Positions 1 to 9,699 of a stretch of 64,000 nt of DNA are shown piece after piece; position 1 is the first letter of the stretch, and every line of letters begins with the position of its first letter. This DNA comes from Methanoregulaceae archaeon PtaB.Bin056 (GTDB taxonomy: Archaea; Halobacteriota; Methanomicrobia; Methanomicrobiales; Methanospirillaceae). The translations under genes were made by a program, and so were the position numbers. The notes under the pieces are model-generated. The model had not been told where the DNA came from. It saw only the letters and a program-made list of their open reading frames with translations, and made no database searches. Where the stretch lies: contig MVQD01000106.1 in assembly GCA_002067095.1 (NCBI GenBank), forward strand, positions 62,001 to 126,000. The letters run 5' to 3'.

Positions 1-2184
1 CCTGCTGACCCGCACCGCCTCCTTCATGTAGCCCTCAAGTTCTATCTCGTCGTGGACGATCTCCATGGCACGGCCGCCGAGGACATACGAGGGCCGGACG
101 AGGATGGGGTACCCGATTGCCGCAGCCTTCATCCTCGCCTCCTCGAGCGAGTAGGCGGAGCTGTTCGGCGGGCTGGGTATCCCGAGCTGCCCGAGGAGGA
201 GACTGAACCGGTCGCGATCTTCAGCAATGTCCATGGAATCAGGCGAGGTCCCAAGGATTCGGGTGGGAAGGTTGAGCCTCTTTAACTCCTCGTTGAGCGG
301 GACTGCAAGGTTTACCGCGTTCTGTCCCCCGAACTGTACCATCACTCCCATGTAATGGTCTTTTTTTAAGATGTGCACGACATCCTCGAGGAGCATGGGC
401 TCAAAGAAGAGGCGGTCAGATGTGTCGAAATCGGTGGAGACCGTCTCGGGATTGTTATTGACGATATGCACCTCCACGTGCTCCTCGCGAAGCGCCTTGA
501 CGGCATGGACAGTGCAGTAGTCAAACTCTATACCCTGCCCGATGCGGATGGGCCCGGACCCGAGGATGAGCACCTTCCCCTCATCTGTCCGGGGTATCTC
601 GCACTCGGTATCCCAGGTCGAATAAAAATAGGGAGTCCTGGCAGGGAACTCTGCGGCACAGGTGTCCACAATCTTGTAGGTCGGATCGCCCGCCATCGTC
701 CCCACCTCTTCCGCCGTGTACCCCGATTCCCGGGCAATCTCGGCATCGGTGAACCCGAACTTTTTTGCAAGGCGGATGACCTCACTCGTCGGGGCATCCC
801 TGATCCTCTTCTCCATCTCGACAATGTTTTGGATCTTTTCAAGGAAGAAGGGAGATATATGGGTGAGTTCTGCGATCTCCCGGATGGAGAACCCGGCACG
901 GACCGCATCAAAGAGCGTGGTGAACCGCTCGTCCGTCGGGCGGGAGAGGATCATGCGGATCTCGTTTGGGTTCGTGTGTACCTCCATGTCAGTGTCGATG
1001 GACCGCAGTGCCTTCTTGAACGCCTCCTCGACCGTCCGCCCTATCGCCATCACTTCCCCGGTACTCTTCATGGCGGTGGTAAGGGTTCGGTCGGCATTCT
1101 TGAACTTGTCGAACGGCCAGCGGGGCACCTTCACGACGATATAGTCAATCGCCGGTTCAAAAGAGGCGGGGGTGCACCCGGTGACGCTGTTCGTGATCTC
1201 GTCGAGCCGAAGGCCAATGGCGATCTTTGCAGCCACCCGGGCAATGGGGTACCCCGTGGCCTTGGAGGCGAGTGCCGACGAGCGTGAGACCCTCGGGTTG
1301 ACCTCGATCACCCGGTATTCCCCGTCCATGTAGGCAAACTGGATGTTACAGCCCCCCTGGACATCGAGGGCACGGATGATCTTTATGGCTGCAGTGCGGA
1401 GGGTCTGGAACTCGTCGTCGCGGAGCGTGAGGATCGGGGCGACCACTACGCTCTCGCCGGTGTGAATGCCCATCGGGTCCACGTTCTCCATTCCGCAGAC
1501 GATGATGCAGGTGTCGCCTGCGTCACGCATCACCTCGAACTCGATCTCTTTCCACCCTACTACCGATTCTTCGACGAGCACCTGGTGTATGCGGGACCTT
1601 GACAGCCCGATCTCGATGATGCGGACAAGTTCTTCACGTGTATGGGCAATCCCGCCGCCTGATCCACCAAGGGTGTACGCGGGCCGGATGATGGCGGGGA
1701 GGCCGACCATGCGGAGCGCCTCCTCGACCTGGTCCATGCGGTTGAGGATCATGCTTCTTGGGACCGGTTCCCCGATCTTCTCCATCAGGGCGCGGAACTT
1801 CTCTCGGTCCTCTCCCTGGTAGATGGCCTCAAGGGGAGTACCGAGTATCTCCACGCCTTTCAGCGCACCCCGCTCGGCGAGTTCTGCGGTCATGTTCAGC
1901 CCGGTCTGGCCTCCCATCCCCGAGAGTATCCCGTCGGGCCTCTCCTTCTCGATGATCTTCTCGATGATCTCTGCCCTGATGGGCTCGATGTAGATCTCAT
2001 CGGCCATCTCGGGGTCTGTCTGGATGGTGGCGGGGTTTGAGTTCACCAGCACCACCTTGACACCCTCCTCGCGAAGCGCCCTGCACGCCTGCGAGCCGGA
2101 GAAGTCGAACTCAGCCGCCTGACCTATCTGGATTGGCCCTGAACCGATAAGCAGGACTTTTTTGATGTGCGCCTTCTTTGGCAT
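1..2184 (-). CDS. carB: carbamoyl-phosphate synthase large subunit (3' end cut off by window)
   Basis: CarB uses ammonia delivered by CarA, bicarbonate and two ATP to make carbamoyl phosphate for pyrimidines and arginine. The minus-strand reading frame is open from the ATG at 2184 to the window edge. It encodes the first ATP-grasp half (opening MPKKAHIKKVLLIGSGPIQI, with the IGQAAEFDFSG motif), the central oligomerisation region and the start of the second half (ILGSGPIRIGQGIEFDYC). About 728 residues are visible, so the rest of the second ATP-grasp domain and the allosteric MGS-like domain lie outside. The start shares one base with the carA stop (TGATG), indicating translational coupling in a carA-carB operon. 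Identification is secure; only completeness is unknown. Confidence 0.95.
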   Translation of the reverse strand, partial: MPKKAHIKKVLLIGSGPIQIGQAAEFDFSGSQACRALREEGVKVVLVNSNPATIQTDPEMADEIYIEPIRAEIIEKIIEKERPDGILSGMGGQTGLNMTAELAERGALKGVEILGTPLEAIYQGEDREKFRALMEKIGEPVPRSMILNRMDQVEEALRMVGLPAIIRPAYTLGGSGGGIAHTREELVRIIEIGLSRSRIHQVLVEESVVGWKEIEFEVMRDAGDTCIIVCGMENVDPMGIHTGESVVVAPILTLRDDEFQTLRTAAIKIIRALDVQGGCNIQFAYMDGEYRVIEVNPRVSRSSALASKATGYPIARVAAKIAIGLRLDEITNSVTGCTPASFEPAIDYIVVKVPRWPFDKFKNADRTLTTAMKSTGEVMAIGRTVEEAFKKALRSIDTDMEVHTNPNEIRMILSRPTDERFTTLFDAVRAGFSIREIAELTHISPFFLEKIQNIVEMEKRIRDAPTSEVIRLAKKFGFTDAEIARESGYTAEEVGTMAGDPTYKIVDTCAAEFPARTPYFYSTWDTECEIPRTDEGKVLILGSGPIRIGQGIEFDYCTVHAVKALREEHVEVHIVNNNPETVSTDFDTSDRLFFEPMLLEDVVHILKKDHYMGVMVQFGGQNAVNLAVPLNEELKRLNLPTRILGTSPDSMDIAEDRDRFSLLLGQLGIPSPPNSSAYSLEEARMKAAAIGYPILVRPSYVLGGRAMEIVHDEIELEGYMKEAVRVSR

Positions 2185-3248
2185 CAGCCCAGCCTCCTGA
2201 ACATGGTGTCAAAGAATGGTATCTCCGTGTCGCGGGGTCCGCCGTGGGCCTCGGGATGGAACTGGACGCAGGTAATCTCCAGATACGGGTCTTCGAAGCC
2301 TTCCAGAGTGCCGTCGTTCACATTCGAATAGAGGACATTGGCCCCCTCGGGAAGTGTGTCGGCTGCAACGGCGAATCCGTGGTTCTGGGTCGTGATATAG
2401 ATGCTTCCGTCCTTGTAACGGACAGGCTGGTTGGTGCCCCGGTGGCCGAACTTCATCTTGTAGGTCTTCCCGCCGAGCCCGAGTCCGCAGATCTGATTTC
2501 CCATGCAGATGCCGTAGATCGGAAGCGTCCCGGCGAGATCCTTCACGCACCGGATGGCATCGGTGGCATGCACGGGGTCGCCGGGGCCGTTGCTGATGAA
2601 GAGGGCATCAGGGCGGCAGGCCATGACCTGGTCTGGTGTGCTGTTGTAGGGGAAGACGTGGATGTCTGCGTCGCGGTGCCTCAGGCTTATGATCATGTTC
2701 TTTTTTATCCCGAGGTCGATGACTGCGATCCTCTTCCCTTTTCCGGCAATGTGGTAGGGTTCTGTGCATGAGACGGCGGGAATGAGGTCTGCATCCGATA
2801 TCGGCTTTGCTCTCCTGGCCATGTCCACTGCGCGGTCCGTGTCTTCATCACCAACCAGGAGCGCGGCCCGGAGCGTTCCCTGGACCCTTGTCTTGACGGT
2901 GAGCATCCGCGTGTCCACTCCCTGGATGCCCAGGAGGCCGTTTTCTTCGAAAAAGTCTGCGAATGCCGGTCTTGCCTCCGGGACCGGGCAGATCTCGCGG
3001 GCGACACAGCCAAGAGCCCAGACTCTCGGGGCCTGGAAGTTCATCCTGTCCACACCGTAATTGCCGATGGTGGGAAAGGTGAACATGAGTATCTGCCCGT
3101 GATAGCTGGGATCGGTGAGGGCTTCCATGTAGCCACCCATCTGGGTGGAAAACACAAGCTCGCCAGAGCATTCCCCCACCGCACCGAACCCCTCCCCTGT
3201 CACGCAGGTGCCATCTTCTAGACCCAGAACCGCCTTCATGATTTCCAT
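2184..3248 (-). CDS. carA: carbamoyl-phosphate synthase small (glutaminase) subunit
   Basis: CarA hydrolyses glutamine and channels ammonia to CarB. The 354-residue protein has the N-terminal CPSase small-chain domain followed by a class I glutamine amidotransferase domain. The nucleophile Cys248 sits in YGICMGNQ (most homologues have GxCxGHQ, so the Asn is a mild variant), and His331 and Glu333 in QFHPEA complete the triad. Two starts are possible, ATG 3248 and ATG 3239 (MKAVLGLEDG); the family alignment slightly favours the second. A TATA-like element on the minus strand at 3268-3277 puts the transcript start within a few bases of 3248, so the mRNA is probably leaderless or nearly so. Confidence 0.96.
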   Translation of the reverse strand: MEIMKAVLGLEDGTCVTGEGFGAVGECSGELVFSTQMGGYMEALTDPSYHGQILMFTFPTIGNYGVDRMNFQAPRVWALGCVAREICPVPEARPAFADFFEENGLLGIQGVDTRMLTVKTRVQGTLRAALLVGDEDTDRAVDMARRAKPISDADLIPAVSCTEPYHIAGKGKRIAVIDLGIKKNMIISLRHRDADIHVFPYNSTPDQVMACRPDALFISNGPGDPVHATDAIRCVKDLAGTLPIYGICMGNQICGLGLGGKTYKMKFGHRGTNQPVRYKDGSIYITTQNHGFAVAADTLPEGANVLYSNVNDGTLEGFEDPYLEITCVQFHPEAHGGPRDTEIPFFDTMFRRLG

Positions 3249-3267
3249 ATATGGTGTGCGGGGAACG

Positions 3268-3277
3268 TTTTAATAAG
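3268..3277 (-). promoter_or_regulatory. TATA box for carAB
   Basis: The minus strand reads CTTATTAAAA about 25 bp before the first carA ATG. This fits an archaeal TATA box and a leaderless carAB transcript. No BRE was scored. Confidence 0.5.
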
Positions 3278-3655
3278 TGTCGGGATATCCGAAAAATATC
3301 CCAAAATCCGCCTGGATAGGGCAACGAAGACTTCAATGTCCACAACCCACTGAAGGGTTTGGTGGAATCGGCGGGGGTGGGAAAATGCACGGAAAGAATG
3401 ACGCCAGAGGGAGAGGAAAAAAGGTCAGTTACTTTTTCATTTCATCACGTCAGAACCACAACGGATTGAAAGGTGAGTCTCTCTCAAATCTGGCGCATTG
3501 AGAGGATAAAGGCGTGGGGTCCTTGGGTATACACGCGGGGAGTGCTACAGTGTACGAAGACCATGGCATAGCGGGAGATTTTACAGTTGAACGGAACTAT
3601 CCGGGGAGAATCAAAATTCAAAGGAAATTAAAAGGCCAATACTGAAAATACAAAG
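3278..3655. other. intergenic region without a supported gene
   Basis: This is the gap between the divergent carA and pdaD genes. I see no tRNA, no coding frame with recognisable protein and no repeat array. A 74-codon plus-strand frame at 3277-3501 is glycine-rich and compositionally unlike its neighbours, so I do not call it. The pdaD-proximal 90 bp are A+T-rich and hold its promoter. Confidence 0.6.
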
Positions 3656-3663
3656 TTTAAAGA
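3656..3663 (+). promoter_or_regulatory. TATA box for pdaD
   Basis: TTTAAAGA lies about 29 bp before the ATG at 3689, predicting a start site near 3685 and an almost leaderless transcript. Confidence 0.45.
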
Positions 3664-3688
3664 GTGAAAAAGCATTAAAGTTACGTAT

Positions 3689-4243
3689 ATGGTGGTCCCG
3701 AGCAGGGTATTCTTTACAAAGGGGGTGGGTGTTCACAAAGACAAGCTTGCCTCCTTTGAGCTGGCGCTCCGGAAGGCGGGAATCGAGAAGTTCAACCTGG
3801 TCTATGTGTCGAGCATATTCCCCCCGAATTGTAAGATGGTCTCTGTGGAGGAGGGCACAAAGATGCTTGAGCCGGGGGAGATCACCTATTGCGTCATGGC
3901 CAAGAACGATACAAACGAGCCGAACCGGCTGATATCGGCGGCCATCGGGCTTGCCCTGCCGAAGGAGGCGAAGGAGTACGGGTATCTCTCGGAGCACCAT
4001 GCGTATGGCGAGACGGCCGAAAAGACGGGAGAATACGCGGAAGACCTGGCGGCGACCATGCTCGCCACCACGCTCGGCATAGAATTCGATATCAACCAGG
4101 CCTGGCAGGAGCGGGAACAGATCTACAAGGCCAGCGGGAAGATCATCAGGACCACCCAGGTCTGCCAGTCAGCACAGGGAGACAAGAATGGCCTCTGGAC
4201 CACGGTCATTGCTGCCGCCGTGTTTATCACCAACCGCACTTAA
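3689..4243 (+). CDS. pdaD: pyruvoyl-dependent arginine decarboxylase
   Basis: PvlArgDC decarboxylates arginine to agmatine, which in archaea feeds polyamine synthesis and the agmatidine modification of tRNA-Ile2. The 184-residue length and fold markers match the family. The self-cleavage site is the Ser41-Ser42 pair in [11 protein letters not shown]; Ser42 should become the pyruvoyl group after chain scission into beta and alpha subunits. Glu-rich [11 protein letters not shown] and the C-terminal [11 protein letters not shown] strand are typical. The gene converges with cheD, and the two coding regions overlap by 4 bp at their stop codons. A second, unrelated amino-acid decarboxylase is encoded at 49810. 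Confidence 0.93.
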   Translation: MVVPSRVFFTKGVGVHKDKLASFELALRKAGIEKFNLVYVSSIFPPNCKMVSVEEGTKMLEPGEITYCVMAKNDTNEPNRLISAAIGLALPKEAKEYGYLSEHHAYGETAEKTGEYAEDLAATMLATTLGIEFDINQAWQEREQIYKASGKIIRTTQVCQSAQGDKNGLWTTVIAAAVFITNRT

Positions 4244-4722
4244 ATTATTTTTCGCGTTCCGTCCGCGGTTTTTATACTGACTTTTCCATTCTCCGCGGGA
4301 TTATACACGATCGTCCTTCCGACGGTACCACCGACGTCTTCTGCAATAATTGGGATGTTGAGCTGCTTTAACTGGAACCTGACCGCCTCCACGTTCCTCT
4401 CACCGATGTTCAGGTTCCCTGAAAATGCCTGGAACATCGATGCGCCGCCACAGAGCTTTGCCGCGAGTGAAGATGACCTGCACCCGAGCAGGTTCAGCTC
4501 TTTTACGAGAAATCTGACCGCGGTGTCGGCATACTTAGCCGGCCGCTCACCCCTCCCCTGCGAATCCGGGAGCATGATGTGGGCGAGTGCTCCCAGGGGT
4601 TTGTCGCAGTCGAATAGTACAAGCCCGATGCATGACCCAAGGCCGATCGATGACATCGTGTTCCGTCCTGCGTAGAACTCCCCAATCCCTACGATCACCG
4701 GTGGTTCTTCAGGGCCTGGCAT
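4240..4722 (-). CDS. cheD: chemoreceptor glutamine deamidase CheD
   Basis: CheD deamidates receptor glutamines and, in the CheC-CheD-CheY system, binds and stimulates the CheC phosphatase. The 160-residue protein has the catalytic Cys31 in [10 protein letters not shown] and His48 in [10 protein letters not shown], both expected for the family. It is the last gene of the minus-strand che cluster, 16 bp after cheC, and meets pdaD tail to tail. Its presence beside CheC suggests adaptation resembling the Bacillus and haloarchaeal type. Confidence 0.94.
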   Translation of the reverse strand: MPGPEEPPVIVGIGEFYAGRNTMSSIGLGSCIGLVLFDCDKPLGALAHIMLPDSQGRGERPAKYADTAVRFLVKELNLLGCRSSSLAAKLCGGASMFQAFSGNLNIGERNVEAVRFQLKQLNIPIIAEDVGGTVGRTIVYNPAENGKVSIKTADGTRKII

Positions 4723-4738
4723 TTTTCGTTCCTGGTCC

Positions 4739-5344
4739 CTATTTCATCAGGTTCTCAAGCATTGAGAGTATCTCATCGAGCATGGGCTTATTGGGGAGCA
4801 GGAAGAGGTTGCTTGAGATCTTGTGCTGGTCGCTCCGGAGCTCGGTGCGGAAGATCACCACCTGGTCAATCTCGGAGAACTCCTGCATTGCCAGGATGGT
4901 CTGGAATGCGGCGTGCGGCATGTCGATGATCATTGAGGGGGGAGAGGGGAGCATGATGATGGAGAGGAGGGTCGCAGTCGCGTCAAGAAACGCTGACACC
5001 ATGATGTTTCCGATCTCAAGGAGTGCACTCTCGTCCATCTCGGTGAGATCCCGCTCGAGCTCGGTCATCCCGAGCATGGCATTGGTGAGCCTGATCACCG
5101 AGTTCTTTGGGATGTGCAAGAGGACATAACCCCCTCCCGAGACCTCCCCGGTGATCTGGAAGATTACCAGTGCCGAGAGCTCGTCCCCGACATGTTCGTG
5201 GATCTTTGAGATGTCGACCACGCTGATCTCGGGAACCTCCATCTCGATATTCGTCATCAGCATGGTTGATAGGGTGGTTGCCGCATGTGCGGCGCCAATA
5301 TTCCCAAGTTCACGCAGTGCATCGCGTTGCTGGCTGTTGAGCAT
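4739..5344 (-). CDS. cheC: CheY-P phosphatase CheC
   Basis: CheC dephosphorylates CheY-P. The 201-residue protein carries two copies of the catalytic D/S-x3-E-x2-N motif: Asp8/Glu12/Asn15 near the N-terminus and Ser106/Glu110/Asn113 in [10 protein letters not shown]. Both appear intact, so it should be an active phosphatase rather than a one-site variant. It lies between cheA (5 bp upstream) and cheD, in the same transcription unit. Confidence 0.94.
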   Translation of the reverse strand: MLNSQQRDALRELGNIGAAHAATTLSTMLMTNIEMEVPEISVVDISKIHEHVGDELSALVIFQITGEVSGGGYVLLHIPKNSVIRLTNAMLGMTELERDLTEMDESALLEIGNIMVSAFLDATATLLSIIMLPSPPSMIIDMPHAAFQTILAMQEFSEIDQVVIFRTELRSDQHKISSNLFLLPNKPMLDEILSMLENLMK

Positions 5345-5348
5345 GTTT

Positions 5349-7334
5349 TCAGGTCTCCTTGATTAATGCATTCACGTCGAGCACCGGAACCACCTCGCCA
5401 TCACCGGGAATCGTGACGCCGGACACTCCACGGCAGGACCCCGCCACGCTGGAGAGTGGTTTGATCACTACCTCCTGCTGGCCCTCGATGAGGTCAACGG
5501 CTATGCTTCGCTTCCTGTTCTGGTGCTGCAATACCACCAGGATGTCGGTCCGGTCTGAACGGCCGAACATGTCGTCGAGCCTGTCGAGGGGCAGTACTTC
5601 GTTCCTGAGGAGGATAGCCTCGTGCCCGCCGATCGTGTGGATGTACTCCTTCTCCAGGCTTGCCACCTCCACCACGTTATGTACGGGAATCGCACATCTC
5701 CGGCCATTGATCCTGACCATCATCACCGTGACGATTGCCATGGTGGGGGGAAGGAGAAGCTCGAATTTCGACCCCTCCCCTTCGGTTGACTCCACCTTGA
5801 TGGTCCCTTTCAGGGACTCGATGGTGGTGCGGACCACATCGAGACCAACACCCCTCCCGCTGATATCGGTGATGGACTCAGCGGTGGAGAACCCGGGGCG
5901 GAAAAGGAAATCGATGATCTCTTCCCGGGAGAGGTTTTCTGCCTCCGCCTCTGAGATCAGTCCCCGCTCGATGGCTTTTTGTTTCACCTTCCCTGCGCTG
6001 ATTCCCTTCCCGTCGTCCTGGATGGTGATGATGACGTTGTCCCTGTCCCTGCGCGCCGACAGGAGGAGAGTTCCTTTCCTTGGCTTTCCTGCAGCCTGGC
6101 GGATCTCCGGTCTCTCGATCCCGTGATCAATGGCATTCCTTATCAGGTGGAGCAGGGGATCGTTTAAGCCATCCATGACACTCCGGTCAAGCTCGGTATC
6201 CCCACCCTCGATGATGAACTCTACCTCTTTTCCCTCCCGGTTGGCGATATCGCGGACGGTCCTTGGGAACCGGTTGAAGATATGGTTGAGCGGGATCATC
6301 CTGATGTTCATCATCAGGTTCTGAAGGTCTGATACGGAGCGCCCTATCATGTTGAGGGTCTCGTCGAGGTCCTTCATCTGGTGCTCGCGGGCGATCTCGG
6401 TGATGCGCCCGCGGTTTATGACCAGGTCCTCGACGAGGTTCATCATCACGTCGAGGCGGCTGATGTCAACGCGGATATTCTTGACCTCCCTCCCCTTCTC
6501 AACCTTTTCAGATCTCTGCGGGGACCTCCTCTCGTCCTCCTTTTCTGGCGTGGGCAGAGAGGCCTTCCTGACGACTGCTGGCGAGGAGGCAGGGCTTTTC
6601 AGATCTTCAATGACAGCCTCTTTTAGATCCGAAGAGGACGTGACGGTTTTTATCGCTTCGATTCCTGCATCGCTTGCGATCTCTACCGTGAAACGCCCAT
6701 CGAATTCCCCGTCTTCGACGATGGCCCGGTCGGGGACCACCCTCTCAATTCTCCCAAGTTCCTCGAGGTTCTGGAGGATGATCATTGCCCGAAGGTTCCG
6801 GTTGTCGCACTGGTCGCTCATGCAGAGCGTGATGCGATAATGGTTCTCTCCCAGCGCTTCTTCGCCGATGGGGGATGGCTCCCCCTGGACTGCGCCGTCG
6901 CCCATTCCCCCATATGCCTGGCTGAAATCCCCCTCCGGAAGAACCTCCGTCTTTCGCCCGATCCAATTCTTGAGGCCATCGACAAGGTCGTCGAGGTCTT
7001 GCGGGATGCCCGGGCCCCCTGCCTCGATATCATCGAGCATCGCCTCCATCGCGTCTGATGCAGAGAGGAGAGTATCCATCAGGGCGTGTGTGATCGCCAT
7101 GTTTCCGTTCCTGATCTCCTGGAAGACATCTTCCATCGCGTGACAGAGACGTTCCATCCCCTTGAAGTCCATGGACGCCGACATGCCCTTAAGCGAGTGG
7201 GCAGAACGGAAGATCTCCGCGATTGCCTCATCGGAGGCATCGCTCTCCAGCGCCAGGAGGTTCTTCACGATATTTTCATGGTTCTCCCGTGATTCAGCGA
7301 TATAAAGTGACCTGTATGCATCAAGTTCAGACAT
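5349..7334 (-). CDS. cheA: chemotaxis histidine kinase CheA
   Basis: CheA autophosphorylates in response to receptor signals and passes phosphate to CheY and CheB. The 661-residue protein has an HPt domain (about 1-105, phosphorylated His46 in RSAHSLKG), a P2-like response-regulator-binding region (about 165-245), a charged linker, a dimerisation helix pair (about 285-350), an HATPase domain with N box LIRNAIDHG (397-405) and G boxes DDGKGIS and GRGVGLDVV, and a C-terminal CheW-like domain (about 530-661). All expected catalytic elements are visible. Two bases separate it from cheB. Confidence 0.96.
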   Translation of the reverse strand: MSELDAYRSLYIAESRENHENIVKNLLALESDASDEAIAEIFRSAHSLKGMSASMDFKGMERLCHAMEDVFQEIRNGNMAITHALMDTLLSASDAMEAMLDDIEAGGPGIPQDLDDLVDGLKNWIGRKTEVLPEGDFSQAYGGMGDGAVQGEPSPIGEEALGENHYRITLCMSDQCDNRNLRAMIILQNLEELGRIERVVPDRAIVEDGEFDGRFTVEIASDAGIEAIKTVTSSSDLKEAVIEDLKSPASSPAVVRKASLPTPEKEDERRSPQRSEKVEKGREVKNIRVDISRLDVMMNLVEDLVINRGRITEIAREHQMKDLDETLNMIGRSVSDLQNLMMNIRMIPLNHIFNRFPRTVRDIANREGKEVEFIIEGGDTELDRSVMDGLNDPLLHLIRNAIDHGIERPEIRQAAGKPRKGTLLLSARRDRDNVIITIQDDGKGISAGKVKQKAIERGLISEAEAENLSREEIIDFLFRPGFSTAESITDISGRGVGLDVVRTTIESLKGTIKVESTEGEGSKFELLLPPTMAIVTVMMVRINGRRCAIPVHNVVEVASLEKEYIHTIGGHEAILLRNEVLPLDRLDDMFGRSDRTDILVVLQHQNRKRSIAVDLIEGQQEVVIKPLSSVAGSCRGVSGVTIPGDGEVVPVLDVNALIKET

Positions 7335-7336
7335 GC

Positions 7337-8365
7337 TCAGTTCGCCATCCCCGCAACCAGGCGTGCGATCTCTGCCCCTATCTTCTCAAGTGGCAGCACC
7401 TGCTCCACGCAGTTCTTGGAGAGCGCTGACCGTGCCATCCCGTACACGAGACAGTCCTCCTCGCGGCAAACAATCGTCCGGCCCCCATGTTCACGCACCA
7501 CTGCCATCCCATCCCCCCCATCATTCCCCATGCCGGATAGGATCACCGAGACGACCCTTTCGCCAAACACGCTGGATGCCGAGATGAAAGTCTTATCAAC
7601 GGCAGGCCGGACGCTGTGTACAGGGGGTGATTGAGAATGAACGATCCGCCCTCCTTTTTCTCCTTCGTCCGTGAGGAGCGCCGAGATGACTGAATGGTAC
7701 CCTGCCCTCGAGATGTAGATTCCTCCCTGGTTGAGCACATCGCCGTTTTCCGTCTCCTTGACAGGCATAGGTGAGATGCGGTTCAGGCGGGTCGCGAGGG
7801 ACGCGGTGAAGCCACCTTCGGGCATGTGCTGCGTCACTACCATTGCAGCAGGAATCGCTGCCTTGAACGAGGAGATGAGGAGATCGAGCATGGGAGGGCC
7901 TCCTGCTGATGCCCCCACTACCACTATCCTGTCTGCGAGGTGCATCTTTCTTCTCTGGGGGCGATCGACATACGCGATATTGACGAGGTTGTGTATCTTT
8001 TCGAGGATTTCGCGCTCGATGGCCTTGATCGCATGCATCTCCTTTGGTTTGGGCATGAAATCGTCTGCCCCGAGCAGCATGGCTTTCCGTGTCATCTCCG
8101 CGCCCTCGGATGTGAGGGAAGAGAGCATCATGACCCGTGGGAAGTTCTTAAATTGCGACCTGCTCTTCAATACTTCGAGCCCGTTCATCCTGGGCATCTC
8201 GATATCGAGGGTGACGACGTCAGGCCCGTGCTCGGAAATCTTTTTGAGTGCGTCAATCCCGTCTACCGCTGTTGCAACTACTTCGATATTGGGATCCTTC
8301 TCAAGCATGTCCCTGATCATGGTCCGCATGAAGAGGGAGTCGTCAACCACGAGAACCCTGATCAT
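7337..8365 (-). CDS. cheB: protein-glutamate methylesterase CheB
   Basis: CheB removes methyl groups from receptor glutamates when phosphorylated by CheA. Counted from the ATG at 8365, an N-terminal receiver domain has the acidic pocket Asp8/Asp9 and the phospho-acceptor Asp54 (TLDIEMP). The C-terminal esterase has the catalytic Ser153 in VVGASAGGP, His180 in TQHMPEGG and Asp in GMGNDGGDGM. A TTG five codons upstream (8380) would also keep frame but overlaps cheY by 11 bp; the ATG lies 5 bp after the cheY stop and fits coupled translation. CheR, its partner, is not in the window. Confidence 0.95.
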   Translation of the reverse strand: MIRVLVVDDSLFMRTMIRDMLEKDPNIEVVATAVDGIDALKKISEHGPDVVTLDIEMPRMNGLEVLKSRSQFKNFPRVMMLSSLTSEGAEMTRKAMLLGADDFMPKPKEMHAIKAIEREILEKIHNLVNIAYVDRPQRRKMHLADRIVVVGASAGGPPMLDLLISSFKAAIPAAMVVTQHMPEGGFTASLATRLNRISPMPVKETENGDVLNQGGIYISRAGYHSVISALLTDEGEKGGRIVHSQSPPVHSVRPAVDKTFISASSVFGERVVSVILSGMGNDGGDGMAVVREHGGRTIVCREEDCLVYGMARSALSKNCVEQVLPLEKIGAEIARLVAGMAN

Positions 8366-8369
8366 CCTC

Positions 8370-8732
8370 TCATGAACCAAGTACGTTCTTGATCTCTTCC
8401 AGCACTTTTGGGGCCTGGAATGGTTTCACGATGTACCCCTTTGCCCCTGACTTGATCGCGAGCTTCACCATCTGCTCCTGGCCAACGGCCGTGCACATGA
8501 CGACCTTCGCGTTCGGGTCAAAGCTCTTGATCCCCTTCAGGGCCTCGATTCCGTTGACCTTGGGCATCACGACATCCATCGTCACCAGGTCGGGCTTGAG
8601 CTCCTGGTACTTGGCAATGGCCTCGTCGCCGTCGCCGGCCTCTCCCACGATGTCATGGCCGCCAGAGAAGAGGATATTCTTGAGAAGGGTGCGCATGAAG
8701 AGGGTATCATCAACTATCAGAATTCTCCCCAT
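8370..8732 (-). CDS. cheY: chemotaxis response regulator CheY
   Basis: This is a single-domain receiver that carries the signal from CheA to the archaellum motor, in archaea through CheF. From the ATG at 8732 the receiver residues are Asp8/Asp9, phospho-acceptor Asp53 (VTMDVVMP), Thr81 (MCTAVG) and Lys103 (IVKPF). An in-frame GTG at 8741 is an alternative start. A minus-strand TATA box at 8762-8770 predicts transcription from about 8740, so cheY-cheB-cheA-cheC-cheD probably form one operon separate from the archaellum genes upstream. Confidence 0.95.
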   Translation of the reverse strand: MGRILIVDDTLFMRTLLKNILFSGGHDIVGEAGDGDEAIAKYQELKPDLVTMDVVMPKVNGIEALKGIKSFDPNAKVVMCTAVGQEQMVKLAIKSGAKGYIVKPFQAPKVLEEIKNVLGS

Positions 8733-8761
8733 ATCTATCACTATACAGGTAAATGCGAAGA

Positions 8762-8770
8762 ATTTAAATA
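8762..8770 (-). promoter_or_regulatory. TATA box for the cheYBACD operon
   Basis: The minus strand reads TATTTAAAT about 26 bp before the expected start near 8740, in the 138-bp gap between cheF and cheY. Confidence 0.55.
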
Positions 8771-8870
8771 GTTAATCGTGGGGGCCGTAGTTCGAACGGT
8801 GAGATAAGTTGATAATCCCCCGCCACATCCTTTACGGACTCGTTGCCTGAGATGAGGACAAGGACAATTT

Positions 8871-9677
8871 CTAGGTTGGAGGTTTCACCGCCTCGGTGAT
8901 GAAACGGACTCCTTTTGGAGTCAGCTGGACCTCTTTTCTCACGAATACCACCTCTATCAGGCCGATTTTCAGGAGTTTTTCGTAGATCTCGTCCAGGTTC
9001 TTGTGGGAGATGTTCAACATGTTCTCGATTGCATGGGAGTCCATCCCGCTGTAGATGAGCATGCCTACCTGGGCGGAGAGGGGGTCAAGTTCCTCACCGC
9101 TCGTCTCGAGGTCCTTTGTGGCATCCTGAAGGAAATTGAGGAGGATTTGCAGTGTGGAAAGGGGGCAGAGGACATAACTGGTCACCACGTCGGAGTTCTC
9201 GAGGTGATCTATCTTTACTACGTCCACCTGCTTCCCCTGCACCTCGCGCTTTGTCAGCTCGATTCCAGTGACGTCTTTGAGTGGTACGGAGACCTGCTTG
9301 TTCTGGCTCACGAACCAGATGCTGGTCTTGAGAACGGCGATTGCACCCTTCTCCCAGGTGGCATTCGTCACCATCACACCACCCCTGACCGCAGGGGACA
9401 TGAAATAGGCAGTCAGGCGGTAGGCGCTGCATGACATGATGATGAGCCGCTTCATGGCCTGGAGGACCTTCTCGACGCTCGCGATTCGGAGGACCTGCGG
9501 CGGGTCACCCTTGAGGGTGATGATAAGAAGGCTCTTTTTCTCCTCAAGGTCAACGACCGATTTGAATGGGATAGCCTTTCCGACCGGATCTGCGACAGTC
9601 ATCGACTCTTGCTGAAGGTCGATCTTGCTGACTACCCATTTTCCCTCCTTCTCGATCTTGACCGGAACCACTGCCAC
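8871..9677 (-). CDS. cheF: archaeal chemotaxis adaptor CheF
   Basis: CheF is the archaea-specific adaptor that binds CheY (also CheC/CheD) and the ArlCDE proteins, linking the bacterial-type signalling system to the archaellum switch. The 268-residue protein begins with a GTG at 9677 (VVPVKIEKEGKWVVSK) and contains the paired beta-rich repeats of the family. The last 70 residues form a winged-helix-like region (IENMLNISHKNLDEIYEKLLKIG). It lies between the archaellum genes and cheY on the same strand, the usual position of the family. Confidence 0.88.
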   Translation of the reverse strand: MAVVPVKIEKEGKWVVSKIDLQQESMTVADPVGKAIPFKSVVDLEEKKSLLIITLKGDPPQVLRIASVEKVLQAMKRLIIMSCSAYRLTAYFMSPAVRGGVMVTNATWEKGAIAVLKTSIWFVSQNKQVSVPLKDVTGIELTKREVQGKQVDVVKIDHLENSDVVTSYVLCPLSTLQILLNFLQDATKDLETSGEELDPLSAQVGMLIYSGMDSHAIENMLNISHKNLDEIYEKLLKIGLIEVVFVRKEVQLTPKGVRFITEAVKPPT

Positions 9678-9699
9678 CCTTCAGACACCTCCCGTCTCT

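Noticed and set aside
373-1287. 304-codon open frame opposite carB
   Set aside because: It is antisense to a clear CarB coding sequence and has the composition of a mirror frame in G+C-rich DNA.
3463-3472. GGATTGAAAG resembles the end of a CRISPR repeat
   Set aside because: A single occurrence with no spaced copies and no cas genes nearby.
3277-3501. 74-codon frame in the carA-pdaD gap
   Set aside because: Glycine-rich and lysine-rich, without a promoter or ribosome-binding site and unlike any protein family I know.
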